Shown: positions 12,149-24,229, counted from the stretch's first letter. The stretch: 64,000 bases of DNA from Fragum whitleyi (GCA_948146395.1 OX411558.1:37212850-37276849), one strand, 5' to 3'. Notes: generated by a model from the sequence alone, not told the origin. Made by a program: numbers and translations.

Positions 12149-13076
12149 AGCTCGACTATTCGAAGAATAGGGGGGGGGGGGCTATTCTGGTCACCCGGGC
12201 GTCGGCGTCCGCGTCTGCGCAATGCTTTGGTAAAGTTTTTATGTGCAAGTTTTAAAAATCTCTGTTTCTATTAAGGCTATTGCTTTGAAACTTTGCACAT
12301 GCTTCTGTGACCATAATATCAGCCTCTAAACAAAGATTCAATACTCTGATATTGAATTTAGTGGAATTTTAACTCTTTTCGGACTTAGAAAATCTTGGTT
12401 AAGTTTTTACGTGCAAATGTTGTATATCTGTAATATCTCTATTTCTACTTAAGCTATTGCTTTGAAACTTTGCACATGCTTCTGTGACAAATATCAGCCT
12501 CTTGACAAAGATTCAATTCTATGGTATTGAATTTAGTGGATTTTTAACCCTTTTCGGACTTGGAAAATCTTGGTTAAGTTTTTACGTGCAAATGTTGTAT
12601 ATCTGTAATATCTCTATTTCTACTAAAGCTATTGCTTTGAAACTTTGCACATGCTTCTGTGTCCTTAATATTAGCCTCTTGACAAAGATTCAATGCTCTG
12701 ATATTGAATTTCATCGAATTTTAACCCTTTTCCGACTTAGAAATCTTGCACATGCTTCTTTGACCATAATATTAGCCCACAGAAAAAGATTAATTACTCT
12801 GATATTTAATTAAGTGGAATTTTAACCCTTTTTGGCCTTAAAAGTCTTGGTTATGTTTTTATGTGCAACTGTTTTATGTTAGTTGTATTTCTGTTCCTAC
12901 TAAAGCTATTTCTTTAAAACTTTGCACATGCTTCTGTGACCAAAATATCAGCCTCTAGACAAAGATTTTTTTCTCTTGACTTAAATTTTATTGAATTTCC
13001 AATGTCGATATTGATTTGCTGTTACTATCCAGCACTAGGAATAGTCGAGCTTTGCTGTCCTCTGACAGCTCTTGTT
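12149..13076 (+). mobile_element. HINE-like repeat, family H
   Basis: Head AGCTCGACTATTCGAAGAATAG followed by a G-run and GGGCGTCGGCGTCCGCGTC; about four monomers of 165-180 bp (GCTTTGAAACTTTGCACATG at 12290, 12470 and 12646). The tail holds GAATAGTCGAGCT, a perfect 13-bp complement of the head, then hairpin GCTGTCCTCTGACAGC and TCTTGT. No coding capacity. Confidence 0.87.
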
Positions 13077-13139
13077 CTGAGTCAGGTCCAATTGGTGCTG
13101 TGGTTAGGTTGCAGGTTCAAATACCTGCAACTATATTGT

Positions 13140-13519
13140 CAGGGTTCGACACTAAGCGGAGTCCAAGACTCCTTGTTTATCAGTTGGGACTCCTACATTT
13201 TGCAAGTAAGGAGTCTGTTTGACTCCCAGGAATTTGAGAATATTTCAACAATCCTTTTGGTAAAACTGTAGATATTTTCATTTCAAAATTTGTTGAAGAT
13301 ATGCATTGGGTTACATCTAGAAGTATTTTGAAAGAAAACCATCCTTTTTTGGCAGAGGAACATGTTGAAAATAAGAAATTGCTTGTTAAAAGCAACTTCT
13401 TATTTTCATCAATGGTCTCCCGTGAAAATTGGTCTCCTTACTTTGAGCTTGGACTTCTTGATTTCATAATATGGGAGTCCAATGGACTCCTTACTCAAAG
13501 AAGTTAGTGTCAATCCCTG
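13140..13519. mobile_element. hAT-like small inverted-repeat element with GGAGTCC motifs
   Basis: Ends CAGGGTTCGACACTAA and TTAGTGTCAATCCCTG (14 of 16 complementary). The interior repeats AGGAGTC/GACTCC motifs in both orientations and has a central inverted repeat AAATAAGAAATTGCTT...AAGCAACTTCTTATTT (approximate). CAGGG ends suggest hAT; no clear 8-bp duplication was seen. Confidence 0.65.
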
Positions 13520-14478
13520 GACATTATATTTGAATATTTGCATGTAACATTGTTGAAAAAAATGGAAAACACAATGTTTTTGGAGTAAACCTGAGGTATT
13601 GCTATAGCCTTGATGTATTTGTCGTGTTTTCTTCATCATACTAAAACTTTGACATATTGTGATATCTTTTGTTCTACTTAATTCATTCACTTGAAACTTG
13701 GCACACATGTTCACCATCAAAAAACCTACCTACTACCTAGGGTGATACTTCTAGTTGCATTTTGTGCAAATCATGCCTCTTTTTCAACTTAGATTTTTAT
13801 CAAAAATTCATGAAGTTCATCCACCATAGATCAGTCTGTCTGTCTGTTTCTTAAAACTTAACTTTAACTAAACATTTTGCTCTAACTTCAACTCTGTCAA
13901 TGCACAATGATCCTATTTGGCATAAAGTTTCCCTCTCATCAATGGTCATATTTGAAGGTCAAGATCAGCCATCAGGTTTGAGGGAAAATTTCAAGGTAAA
14001 ACTTGCAGAGTTTGAGTATGTATTCTTTGTAGGTTGAAAAAAGCTAGAAAAATTAAAAGAAATAATAATGAAAAAAAAAGCCAAGCGGAGAGTTTAGACC
14101 AATTGCAGATTCCCTTCTGTGATTTTTTGAAATACAGCAGTGCTTTTGCTAGCTTTTCAAATAGGGGAGTCCTTGACCCTGGGTAGTACTTTAGACTGTA
14201 CTTTGTTTGAATATGAGGCAATTTTATCCAACCGTCATGCAGTTGCTTGGTGAATGGTCCGTACAAAATTACCCTTTTCCACAGTGTTTTGGCTATACTC
14301 TTTTAGCTATGGCTGTATTATGTTGCTTTACTGCTTGTGCTCATGAATAGCTTCATTTTGATTTATAATATACCTGGACATAAGGCTTTTTCTAAGCTAA
14401 TGAAGTGCCCATAGAATTGGGTCTCAAACACTTTACATGAACCTTAAGAGTTTTGATTCTTGTTTTGTCTATTTTCAG

Positions 14479-14559
14479 GGGACATAACTCAGAAAGGGTA
14501 TGACAAGAAGAAAGGGAAACTATTGGCCCCTTTTATACAGCAGGCTCAACAGGCTAATG
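14479..14559 (+). CDS. DIP2: DIP2 exon 1 of window: start of DMAP1-binding domain
   Basis: 81 nt, entered in phase 1, after acceptor attttcag and before donor gtgagt. It reads GDITQKGYDKKKGKLLAPFI followed by QQAQQAN, the conserved N-terminal block of DIP2 that follows the 'ELSE' end of the usual first coding exon. That preceding exon, with the start codon, was not found in 1-14478 and probably lies farther upstream. A truncated SINE begins about 45 bp after the donor. Confidence 0.92.
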
Positions 14560-14603
14560 GTGAGTACACTTTTGTCAAGTCCATTTGTGTTCAGCAAGAT
14601 AAA

Positions 14604-14872
14604 GTTGTCACTACAATAAGTCTGATTATGTGCATTGGTTCGATCCCTGATGGCAGCACTCATTCTTTCTGAGTATTTGTCTCGCCAATGGGTTGATAAT
14701 CGTAGACCTATGTGAGAGAGTTGCTGGAGGCTAGGAAAGGATGTGATGGTTGAACTGGTGAGAGAAATACCAGGAATTAATTGTTAGGTGATTCAGCCGC
14801 CGCGATATAACTGAAAAAATGTTGAAAGAGGCGTTAGACTCCATTCAATCAATCCATCAACTGATTATTTCA
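14604..14872 (+). mobile_element. SINE, damaged head
   Basis: Recognisable from GGTTCGATCCCTGATGGCAGC through the body to a CAATCAATCC tail; the first ~25 bp are degraded. It lies in intron 1 about 45 bp from exon 1. Confidence 0.8.
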
Positions 14873-14995
14873 TTAGTATGTCCATCCATCATGAATTTGT
14901 CAAAGCATTATCTCCTACATTTTATTGGTTGATTTTAAAGGTAATTTCTAAAAATAGTTCCCTACAACAAGTAGATGTGCGACTTCAAGGATTGT

Positions 14996-15060
14996 TAGCT
15001 CACTTGAGCACAAAGTGCTCAAGGTGAGCTATTGTGATCGTCCAATGTCCGTAATTTCCT
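14996..15060 (+). mobile_element. Family B head fragment
   Basis: TTAGCTCACTTGAGCAC, loop, GTGCTCAAGGTGAGC, followed by AT-rich sequence that I cannot match to monomers. Confidence 0.7.
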
Positions 15061-15620
15061 TGTTTCCTTCATATCTTTTACAATAGATTAATATTTCATA
15101 TGATTCTCTTAAAAAGAGATGATTGGGGACAATAAATGAAGTCATTCAGAATAACCAGAAATATTTCTTTATCATAATATACTCAATATATTGTGTTGAC
15201 CTTTTCAACAAAAATTTTGACCCCTAGATACAAGATACAAAATTTGATATATAGGCTTGTTTGTACAACAAAATTACAGTAGCAGTGTATTGCTATTTAC
15301 CGACTTAGAATTTCAAGTCAAAGGGTCAATAAATTTAAAAAACTGAGCACAAGCCCTAAATAGACATCACCTTGCACCCTTTCTTTTAAAATTTCACTAA
15401 CAGTTTTACCGCCCTCTGGCTGTGGGGTTATGAGAAATTTTCTATACAAGATACGATTTGTTAAAGGTAATAATAGGGTAAAACCCAAATATAGACTCCC
15501 AAACCAACAATTACTTGTAGTGTTTATGTGTGAAAAACTATTGTAAAGAGATGTTGCATTGCTCAGGATAACAATGGGTTCAGACACATTAACCCTGAAA
15601 CATACTTGGGTATACATTTT

Positions 15621-15695
15621 GATGGCTCAGTGCTAAACAGTTGTAACTGCCTATAAACATATAGGCAGTTACAACTGTTTTGCGCTGAGCTATCG
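15621..15695. repeat. Near-perfect 75-bp palindrome, family Q
   Basis: GATGGCTCAGTGCTAAACAG, TTGTAACTGCCTATA, a short loop, TATAGGCAGTTACAACTG, TTTTGCGCTGAGCTATC. It folds into a single long hairpin. Other copies: 29112-29184, 37823-37894, 46482-46553, half at 61062-61100. Confidence 0.88.
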
Positions 15696-15870
15696 ATTTT
15701 TGACATGTCGTTTAGTCATTTAGTTATTGGTATACTGTATTTCTCCTAATAAATGCTCCCAGGAGCTATACATAACATAATTATGGTCAGAGAGCTTTTG
15801 TTAAGTTTGCAATACCTTATTTAAAAGAATTGTAAAAAATTGATGTCTTTTAGGCCGTTTTCCATTTAAT

Positions 15871-17300
15871 TATACCCCCCACCTACGAAGTAGAGGGGGG
15901 TATATTGGTTTCACCCTGTCTGTCTTTCAATCCGTCGATCCGTCCGTCCATCTGTCCGTCCGTCCGTAGACCTTTTCGTTTCCAGACTCTAACTCAAGAA
16001 CCAAGTGACCTACAATCATGAAAATTTACACAAATGTTCCTTATGACCCAAGGAAGTGCCCTATTGTTTTTGGGTCAAAAAGGTCAAAGGTCAAGGTCAC
16101 AGTCAGCCTTTGATCAATTTTCATTTCCGGACTCTAACTAGAGAACTAAGTGACCTACAATTATGAAACTTTATACAAATGTTCCTTATGACCCAAGGAT
16201 GTGCCCTATCGTTTTTGGGTCACAAAGGTCAAGGTCACAGTCAGCCTTTGTTCAATTTTCGTTTCCTGACTCTAACTCTAGAACCAAGTGACCTACAATC
16301 ATGAAACTTTATGGAAATGTTGCTTATGATCCGAGGAAGTGCCCTATCGTTTTTGGGTCACAAAGGTCAAGGTCACAGTCAGCCTTTGTTCAATTTTCGT
16401 TTCCTGACTCTAACTTTAGAACCAAGTGACCTACAATCATGAAACTTTATGGAAATGTTGCTTATGATCCGAGGAAGTGCCCTATCGTTTTTGGATCACA
16501 TAGGTCAAGGTCATAGTCAATTTTGGTTCAATTATGGTTTCTAGACTCTAACTCATGAGCCAAGCGACCTAGAATCATGAAACTTTATGGAAATGTTGCT
16601 TACAGGCCTCCTAGTGAAACCTTTAAAACCTTTAAAAACCTTTAATTTCAGAGGAAACCTTTAAAACCTTTACATTTCCCAAGAAAACCTTTAAAACGCC
16701 AAAATAGCCTGTAATTTTCACTCAAAACCTTTATATTTGCTCTGAATGGTTGCTGTGCTAGGTGAAAGCAAGTAATGGCTTTTGTTCTGCATTTTCCATT
16801 CTATTATGTGTAGTTAAAAAATGCTGCTTTTGTTTCTTTCATCTTGAGTTTTTCAGAAATTTTAAGCAGTATATAACGTAAAAAAATGACTTTGGTATGA
16901 CTATGGGTTCAATAAAGAAATAAGAACCTCGACAAAAATAGCCTTTATTTACTCTTTATTTTCTTCATATTTTACACTAAAAGGCCTTTATTTTCATACA
17001 TTGGAGCCTTTATAAAAACCTTTATTTTAGTTTAGGGCTGTAGGAGGCCTGTGCTTATGACCCAAGAAAGTGCCCTATTGTTTTGGGGTCACATAGACCA
17101 AAGGTCAAGGTTACAGTCATTTTTTTTAATGTTAATTTCTAGACTCTAAGTCAAAAGCCAAGTGACCTTGAATCATGAAACTTTATGCAAATGCTGCATA
17201 TGACCTCAATATTTAATACAAACACATCCTGCACTAATAGCACTTGCATTCTGACAAAGTGCTTGTGGGGGGTATAAGTCCGCTCTGCGACAGTTCTAGT
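15871..17300 (+). mobile_element. HINE-like repeat, family D (~137-bp monomers), nested in M1
   Basis: Head TATACCCCCCACCTACGAAG with GAGGGGGGTATA, a GTCCGTCC microsatellite, monomers with AACCAAGTGACCTACAATCA (15999, 16283, 16419), spaced about 137-146 bp. The tail holds GTGGGGGGTATAA, then GCTCTGCGACAGTTCTAGT. A further element at 16603-17051 is inserted in it. Confidence 0.87.
16603..17051. mobile_element. MITE with CAGGCCTCCTA ends nested in family D
   Basis: Ends CAGGCCTCCTA and TAGGAGGCCTG are perfect complements; TGCTTA is duplicated at 16597-16602 and 17052-17057. Neighbouring family-D monomers show a single TGCTTATGA at this site. The interior is dominated by repeated AAACCTTTA / GCCTTTATTTT motifs on both sides. 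The 6-bp duplication does not decide the superfamily. Confidence 0.85.
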
Positions 17301-17617
17301 TTGAGTTGAATCTCGTCTAAACATTGTCTAGAAGAAATTCAACTCAAATTAGAGAATAAGTCTAAAAATGTCCCTGAAATTTAGGCATCTGAAGTGGTTT
17401 TTCTTAGTAAAACATGTAGGGTTGCTACTTTAAGGGAGCATGCTATTATAAAAGGAAATACAGTAATTATTGCAAATGATTGGGTTTTCTGAATGTTAAG
17501 TCTCTTACTTAACCATCCTCATTATAAAGCCTGGTTGTTGAAGCACTGGACTTCAAACCTTTACAATCTGGCTTCTTGGCTGTATGGCTCTTTTGTTAGG
17601 GCAACAGACAATTAACA

Positions 17618-17930
17618 GGGTTTAAGAATGACATCACCAAAATTGGGTTCCAAGGACTCAATAGTTAGGTGCACAGGGGTCCTTACCAAATGCTTGGGAG
17701 TCCTCGTGTTTTTAGCTATTTTCATGTTTTGTGTAAATGTTAAATTGTTCCCTGGATTAGGCTACACATTGTATTGGATAGATTTGTACCTATTGGAAAT
17801 TAGCTTCAGAAAAAAATTAAAGACTTTTTAAAACAGTTTTCTATTTCTTTATGGAACTGGTCCCCAGAGGGTCCTAGGGACTCATTATCAGCTAGTTGTG
17901 AGAGTCCCAGCTTCTTATTAGGGATCTCAG
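17618..17930. repeat. Fragment related to the 13140 element
   Basis: CAGGGTTTAAGAATGACATC start, then GGACTC, GGGGTCC, GGGAGTCC motifs and TGTGAGAGTCCCAG. Similar fragments: 28273-28345, 38999-39260 and 57880-57945 (GTTAGTGTCGAGCCCTGA). Confidence 0.5.
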
Positions 17931-18485
17931 ATGTGCAAAACCAGCGTCCCCTAAAATTCTGCTTGTAATCTAAGCAAAATCTAGGGTCATGAGATTAAAT
18001 CCTGGCTTCACCACTAGTCACATTGGATGCTATGAGAACCAAACCATTATAAATGCAAAGTATCTTGGAAATTACAACTAATTATTGCATGAATACAACA
18101 CAGAGCTGAGAAAATGTTACTGATAAAAAATTGGTCTCAAATAAAATAATGTTACTTGAAAATAATAGATCTCATGTGACACATTCCTGCATTGAAGATC
18201 AAAAGCTGCCTTTATCTAGGAAGAATTCGTATTACTGATATGCCATATGCTTTAATGTTACTGTGAAGTTACATCTTTCCCTTAAATAAGGATTTAAAAA
18301 ATCTACCTTATTTGACTTTTTATGAGAACCTCAAAGTTCCAGGGCTCATGCTAGCATTTGAAATTGAGTAGTCTTTGACTGATCTGAACTAGGAAATTTC
18401 AGGGGTCAAAACTGATTTGACAGGGGTCAAAACTGCAGAAAGATCAAATCATTAGTGGAATTTTTCAGATAAGGGTCAAATTACC

Positions 18486-19893
18486 TTTTTAGCTCACCTG
18501 AGCACAAAGTGCTCAAGGTGAGCGTCATGCGTCGTCCGTCGTGCGTCGTCCACAATTTCTTTCAACATCTTCTCCTCCTAAACCAGTGGGCCAATCTTGA
18601 TGAAACTAGGCAGGGATGTTTCTTGGGTCAAGCTCTACCAAAGTTGTTCAAATAAATGAAATCCACCCTTAACTTTCCCTTTACCCTTAACAAAAAGGGT
18701 GAAAAAATGAAAATCTTTAAAAATCTTCTTCTCTGAAACCAGAAGGCAGACAGCTTTCATATTTGGTATGTAGCATCATCTAGTGGACCTCTATCAAGTT
18801 TGTTCATATCAAGACCCTGGGGTCATATTTGGGCTTTGCATGGGTGCATCCCTTTATCTCTTATGAGCATGAAGGGTAAAAAAATGAAAATCTCCATAAA
18901 TCTTCTCCTCTGAAACCAGAAGGCAGACAGCTTTCATATTTGGTATGTAGCATCATCTACTGGACCTCTACCAAGTTTGTTCATATCAAGACCCTGGGGT
19001 CATATTTGGGCTTTGCCTGGGCCCAACCCTTCTTACATAGATTCAAAGAGCGAAAATCTTTAAAAAATTTCTTCTCTGTAACCAGAGGGCAGACAGCTTT
19101 AAATATTTGGTGTGTAGCATCACCTAGTGGGCCTCTACCAAGTTTGTTCATATCAAGACCCTTTGGTCATATTAGGCTTTGCACGGGTACATCCCTTTAT
19201 CTCTAATGAGCACGAAGGGTAAATAAATGAAATCTTCAAAAATCTTCTTCTATGAAACCAGAAGCCAGACAGCTTTCATATTTGGTATGTAGCATCATCT
19301 AGTGGATCTCTACCAAGTTTGTTCATATCAAGACCCTGGGGTCATGTTTGGGCTCCACCCGGGCGCAACGCTTTTTACATAGAATCAAAGAGCGAAAATC
19401 TTTTAAAATCTTCTTTAATTAATCGAAACCAGAGGGCACAGTGCTTTCATTTTTGGTATGTAGCATCATCTTGTTGGCCCCTATCAAGTTTGTTCATATC
19501 AAGACCCTTGGGTCATATTTGGGCTCCACCCTGGTGCATCCCTTTCAGCTCATCTGAACACGATGGGTGAAATGGGAAAACCTTCAAAAATCTTCTTCTC
19601 TGAAACCAGAAGACAGACAGCTTTCATATTTAGAATGTAGCATCATCTAGTGGACCTCTTCCAAGTTTGTTCATGACCCTGGGGTCACATTTTGGGTCCA
19701 CCTGGGTGCATCCCTTTTTACATAGAATCAAAGAGCAAAAAGGCATATCTGTCTTGATCTTCGCTGAAAATGTTCCATGGTATTGATCTTAGGCAATTAT
19801 CTTCTTTTTGACATCTGCCTATCTAATAAATGTGATGTCCCAGGGGTCATAGAGACTCAGGTGAGCGATCTAGGACCATCTTGGTCCTCTTGT
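18486..19893 (+). mobile_element. HINE-like repeat, family B second copy (six ~165-180-bp monomers)
   Basis: Head AGCTCACCTGAGCAC/GTGCTCAAGGTGAGC, GTCGTCCGTCGTGCG, then monomers marked by CAGACAGCTTTCATATTTGG at about 18747, 18927, 19091 (diverged), 19267 and 19615. Tail TCAGGTGAGCGATC, hairpin AGGACCATCTTGGTCCT, CTTGT. The monomers differ from those of the 7857 copy although the ends agree. Confidence 0.88.
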
Positions 19894-20430
19894 CTTTTAA
19901 AGATGTGAAGAAAGAAATAAATTTTTAAATCTTTAGATAGTATACAAGATAAATCAATGAAACTTTGAGTGAAAAATCCAAGTTTTAAGCCTTAGAATTT
20001 TTTTTCAAGGGTCATTTTGACCCCCTTTGGAAAAAAATCTAAGGCTAAAATAAGGTATTCTAGAATTTTGGAGACAAAACCCTGGTTTTAGGGTCTAACA
20101 CAAGCCCATAATAATTCCATGAAGTTTCTGAAGTCATTAACTTATAAAGTGTAAACTGAGGTTTCTGTAAGATTTCAATTAGAAAACCTTGATAAACATT
20201 ATGAAACATTATGACTTCCAAATTGTTGCAGAACTATTATGGGTACACTACGTGACAAAAGGAGCCATGACAGCATGACTAGTGCCCTAATGCACTAGAA
20301 GCCTGAATATATAAGCCTTATATTGTTGAAAGTGGTATTAAACCTGATATAATTAATCAATCAGTCAGGGTTTTTATGACACAGGGATGATATAAAAAAG
20401 GGATGTTTATGTTTATTTCTGTTGTTTCAG
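19894..20430. other. Intron 1 end, nothing recognised
   Basis: No repeat family matched; polypyrimidine tract TTTATTTCTGTTGTTTCAG precedes exon 2. Confidence 0.5.
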
Positions 20431-20523
20431 ATGCCACGAGCCCATCAGAGCCCAGTCCTCAAACCTCAGCTCAGCGGAGAGCCCAGCGCAGGCTGACCAG
20501 GGAAGACAACAGATACCATTCAG
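20431..20523 (+). CDS. DIP2: DIP2 exon 2 of window
   Basis: 93 nt, phase 1 in and phase 1 out, acceptor gttgtttcag, donor gtttga (not a consensus donor but it keeps frame). It encodes DATSPSEPSPQTSAQRRAQR followed by RLTREDNRYHS. The basic RRAQRRLTR run and the RYHS end match the second block of the DIP2 N-terminus. The upstream intron is 5.9 kb and full of nested repeats. Confidence 0.9.
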
Positions 20524-20577
20524 GTTTGATTCTTTGCTTCCGTTAAATTAAGTGACTTTAGATTACCCGAGTTCAAA

Positions 20578-20850
20578 AACAAGGTCACAGGGTCAAATCA
20601 TAGAACATTTTTGTCGACACTCTATAGGCCACATTTTTGGCCAATTTCAAGCTGAAAATTAAAGTGATTATATGTATGAGTTATGTGTTATGTATGTTAT
20701 GAGTATTATCTCAAACGAGTTCAAAATTGGGTCAGCTGGGATAAAAAAAACAAGGTCACAGGGTCAAATCTTGTAGACACTTTAGAGTCCACATTTTTTG
20801 GCCAATCTAGCTGAAAATTTGCCTTCATGATTATGTTGATGAAAAAATTT
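20578..20850 (+). repeat. Two diverged HINE-type monomers
   Basis: ACAAGGTCACAGGGTCAAAT occurs at about 20580 and 20750, each followed by a TTTTTGGCCAAT.TC.AGCTGAAAAT block, 170 bp apart. Family not assigned. Confidence 0.55.
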
Positions 20851-21270
20851 TCAAGTTTGAAATAGGGTCAAGTGGGATCAAACATTAGGTTGTTATGTTG
20901 GTCTGTCAGTAAGTCTAACTTTTACGCCCCTGCCTGTGATGGTGAGGGACGTGTGTCTTGTTTTTCCCAATGTTCTTTTATCTGCAAACTGTTGTTCGAA
21001 TTGCTTCAAGCCTTTGCAATTTTCATATTTGGTGAAATGATAAGATCTCATCCCTACATTCTGCTAATCCAAAGGTTTAAGTCACCTGATAAGGCAAAGG
21101 TCAGCTTTTAAGGTCAAACTTTTAAATATTTGCCAAGAATGCTGGGGTTTTCCTTCTTTTTTGGCATACATGGGATTGTTTATTAACTTAACTTAACTAG
21201 AATTACAATCTTGATCATCATTCTTTTTGGACAATGAAGAAAGTCAGTTTAATCTTTAAATTTTTCCTTC

Positions 21271-21515
21271 TTAACCCTTGTCATGCTGATCCCGGTATAT
21301 TCCTGCCTTGACAGGAGCTATAGACAAATATCAGCCTGCACATATGTGCAGTCTGATCTTTGTCTTTACCACCTGTTTGTCCTTTTCTGAAACATAAAAG
21401 TTTAAAAACCTAATTTCAAAAATAAAGCCTACTCGCATTTAGTGCATCCAGTGCTTTCAGCACTTTGATTTTGTCGCAATTTTGCCAACATTTTTTATTC
21501 AGCATGGCAAGGTTT
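21271..21515. mobile_element. piggyBac-like MITE, family P2
   Basis: Starts TTAACCCTTGTCATGCTGAT; ends TTCAGCATGGCAAGG (TTAA lost). Interior shares CTATAGACAAATATCAGCC and GCACATATGTGC. Confidence 0.75.
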
Positions 21516-22632
21516 GACTCATAGTGATAATAAGATGAATTGGAAGCCTGTATCATACAGGTGTACTGCTAGTGCTACTTAATTAAGGGTTGGAATCAAT
21601 GGCAATTAGATAGATTAACAGTGTGCAGAAACATATGCAGATTTTGGTACTGGAACAAAGGATATCAAAGTGTTTGATTAAATTCAATGGGTGGAACTAT
21701 TTTTAAACTTTAACTTAAATTTTGGACTATCAGGTAATGTAATGCATACACATGACAACTACTGGTAGACCTTCATTAAAATCTACTTTAAATTTCTCTT
21801 CATCCAAATAGCTTAATATATTTATAGGCACTGGCAACAGTTTTGTGCCTACTTGTCAATATATCTGAAACGGAGATTGTATATGATGCTGCAACAAGCA
21901 TTTCAAAAGAAAGTCTATGAATGAAGGTGCAATTTTTGCAAGATTGCATGCCAATACAGAAAACTTAAGACTATGTAAATTCTAAAATACTAGATTTATT
22001 AGATATTGTTATATAAAAACAGTCTAAAAAAACTCTTGATATAACTATACAACAATTCTTTGAGAAAAAAATGTAGTTGTACTACTGTGAAAAACAGACA
22101 AACAAAAGACATGGCTACAAAGATATAACTGAAATATTGTTGAAAGTGCTGATAAGCCACACAGTCTACAGAGAGGAAATATCTGTATTTATTCAATGCC
22201 TTAATATAATATTCTACTTAATTTAAATATAGAGGGTTCAAGTGATGAAGGTAATAAAGTGCAAGTTTTGAAGTGGTTTGAATTTCTTCACTTTTGTGTA
22301 CATACAAATAAGGAAGCATATTTTACATGATGGTTCAGATGGCACTTTTTTCTTGCCATTGCGTTGTATTGTTAGGATACTAATTACATAAATTTCTCTC
22401 ACTCCTCATATTGTGTTTGTTTATCTAAATACTTCGTTTAAATAGGGTTTAACACCACTTTAAGCAATCTTTCATTACAGGGTTTTCCCTCTATGTTCAA
22501 AACTAGGGGTCATTTTTCCACATTATGACCCCAATTTAACTAGATAAAGAATGTTTCTTTGACAATTTTTGGGGTCATTTAAAAAAAAGGGGGGTCCAAA
22601 TTCAAAGAAAGAGGGGGTCATGGAAAACCCAG
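21516..22632. other. Intron 2, nothing recognised
   Basis: AT-rich sequence without a match to other repeats in the window. Confidence 0.45.
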
Positions 22633-22840
22633 TTTCAGTTATATCGTGGCGGCTGGAGTACCTATCAATGGATTCCTGGTATTTCACCAGTACCACCATT
22701 ATATGCTTTCCTAGCCTCCAGCTGCTATTTCACATAGGGTTACAATTATCAATCCATTGGTGGGAATGAAGTTGGAAAGAATGAGTGCCGACTTTGAGGA
22801 TCGAACCCGTAACCTCTAGAATTACCATCTGATGGGCAGC
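22633..22840 (-). mobile_element. SINE, reverse orientation
   Basis: Reverse complement of the SINE body (GTTATATCGTGGCGGCTGGA near 22637, GATCGAACCCGTAACCTC near 22800). This is the only clear minus-strand copy I noticed. Confidence 0.8.
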
Positions 22841-23049
22841 TCATTTATCTAAATAGAGATGCAGCTTTAATTTAGTAATTACTGTGTCAGGCTTTCATGA
22901 GGTTTGGGGTAGGTGTTATTAATTCCATTCAAACAATCACATTCATTTGAATGGTGTTTGATGTCACCATTCTGTCATATTGCAGTGAAGCTCACTTTTG
23001 TGCTTCGAAAATAACTCAGTATCAAGATGGGGCTCCTAAATACCTTGTT

Positions 23050-23140
23050 CAGATAACAAATGGTTCTGCTGGGACTTGAACCCACAAACTTGGAATTCTC
23101 CAGGGTCTTTAGCCTATCGCTCTAACCAGAGAGCCTTTGC
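23050..23140 (-). repeat. tRNA-like remnant, reverse strand
   Basis: On the minus strand there is GCTCTCTGGTTAGAGC (D-arm-like), then GTGGGTTCAAGTCCCAGC (T-arm-like), and a possible 6 of 7 bp acceptor stem. The anticodon stem does not pair and there are extra bases before the D-arm. Probably an old SINE head or dead tRNA copy. Confidence 0.4.
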
Positions 23141-23159
23141 AGGACATGGCCTTTCTGTA

Positions 23160-23930
23160 GCTTAGTTTCATATGCCAATCTCTCAGTGAAAAGCCATGGG
23201 ATGTTTATATTGCAATTTTGTTCCATGAATTAAGTACCCATGAGGTTAAGTATAGGAAGTGATTATGTGCATCATTTCACTGATGGTATACTTCCTCTAT
23301 GGGGTTAAACCTTAAATTGTGTGTCTTGATTCTCTTTCATAGTCAGATAAGAGCCTTGGTGTTGACAAATCCATCTCATGTTCATATTTCACTTTAGTTT
23401 TGTGAGTTAAGTACCCATGAGGTAAAGTATATGAAGTGATTATTTGCATCATTACACTGATTATATACTTCCTCCTTAGGGGATAAACAAGAAATCAAGT
23501 GCTAAGCTTTGTTTCAAAGCACTCCATTCTTGGGTTGTACAAAATTGGTTTCTTGAATCTCTTACAGTCAAATACATGCCATGCTGTCAAAGAATCCATG
23601 TTATGTTAATATTTCAATTTTGGTCCCCGAGTTGAGTGCCTATAAGGTTAAGTATAGGAAGTGATTTATAAAGTGCATCATTACACAATGATATACTTCC
23701 TTTTAAGGGGATAAACAAGAATGGAGTGCTTGGTATAAATGGGTCTAGCCACAAATTGCGTTTCTTGATCTTTAATAAATTTTCAATAAAATTAAGGCTC
23801 AGTGTTGCCAATTTTAAATCATGTTTAAATATTCAAATTTGTCAAGATTTGAAACATTAATATAGTGTTCACTATGGGACTAAAATGACAAATCTTGTGC
23901 TTAGTCTTTATCTAAAGTATAACAATAAAT
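23160..23930. repeat. Array of three to four ~170-230-bp units
   Basis: GAGTTAAGTACCCATGAGG-like, AAGTATAGGAAGTGATTA, and TATACTTCCTC blocks recur at about 23246, 23420 and 23649. Each unit contains the inverted pair GGAAGTGAT / TATACTTCC and a CTTGATTCT-like end. Confidence 0.7.
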
Positions 23931-24229
23931 TTTCAAACAATAGTCTGTGATGACCGATATATTTGTCACTTCTACATTGATGTATTGTAATCTTTGTCCA
24001 AATTCATTTGTTGTCATTTGAAATAAATATTCAGACATTTTCAAGTTTACAATTTTAGGTAAAGGCCAATTCTTCAATCGGGCTTGTTGTTTAGCTCTTA
24101 CATTGATTGATTAAAAAACTTGTTCACATTCATTGTGTAGATGTGCCATTTCAAACAAATTTTTAGGCAGCTCTAGGGTAAAAGTTTCTGGTCAAGGTCA
24201 AATGTTGAAATTTGGGTTGGAAAGCATTT

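Larger units (their letters stand above)
15733..17465. mobile_element. Tc1/mariner-like MITE M1 split by family D
   Basis: Left part 15733-15870, right part 17301-17465. Ends TACTGTATTTCTCCTAATAA and TTATAAAAGGAAATACAGTA; TA at each end fits a TA target duplication. An uninterrupted relative is at 30397-30706 and allows the pre-insertion sequence to be read. Confidence 0.82.

Noticed and set aside
15621..15695. microRNA precursor
   Set aside because: The stem is too perfect and the same palindrome occurs at several other places in the window, which fits a fold-back repeat better than a miRNA gene.
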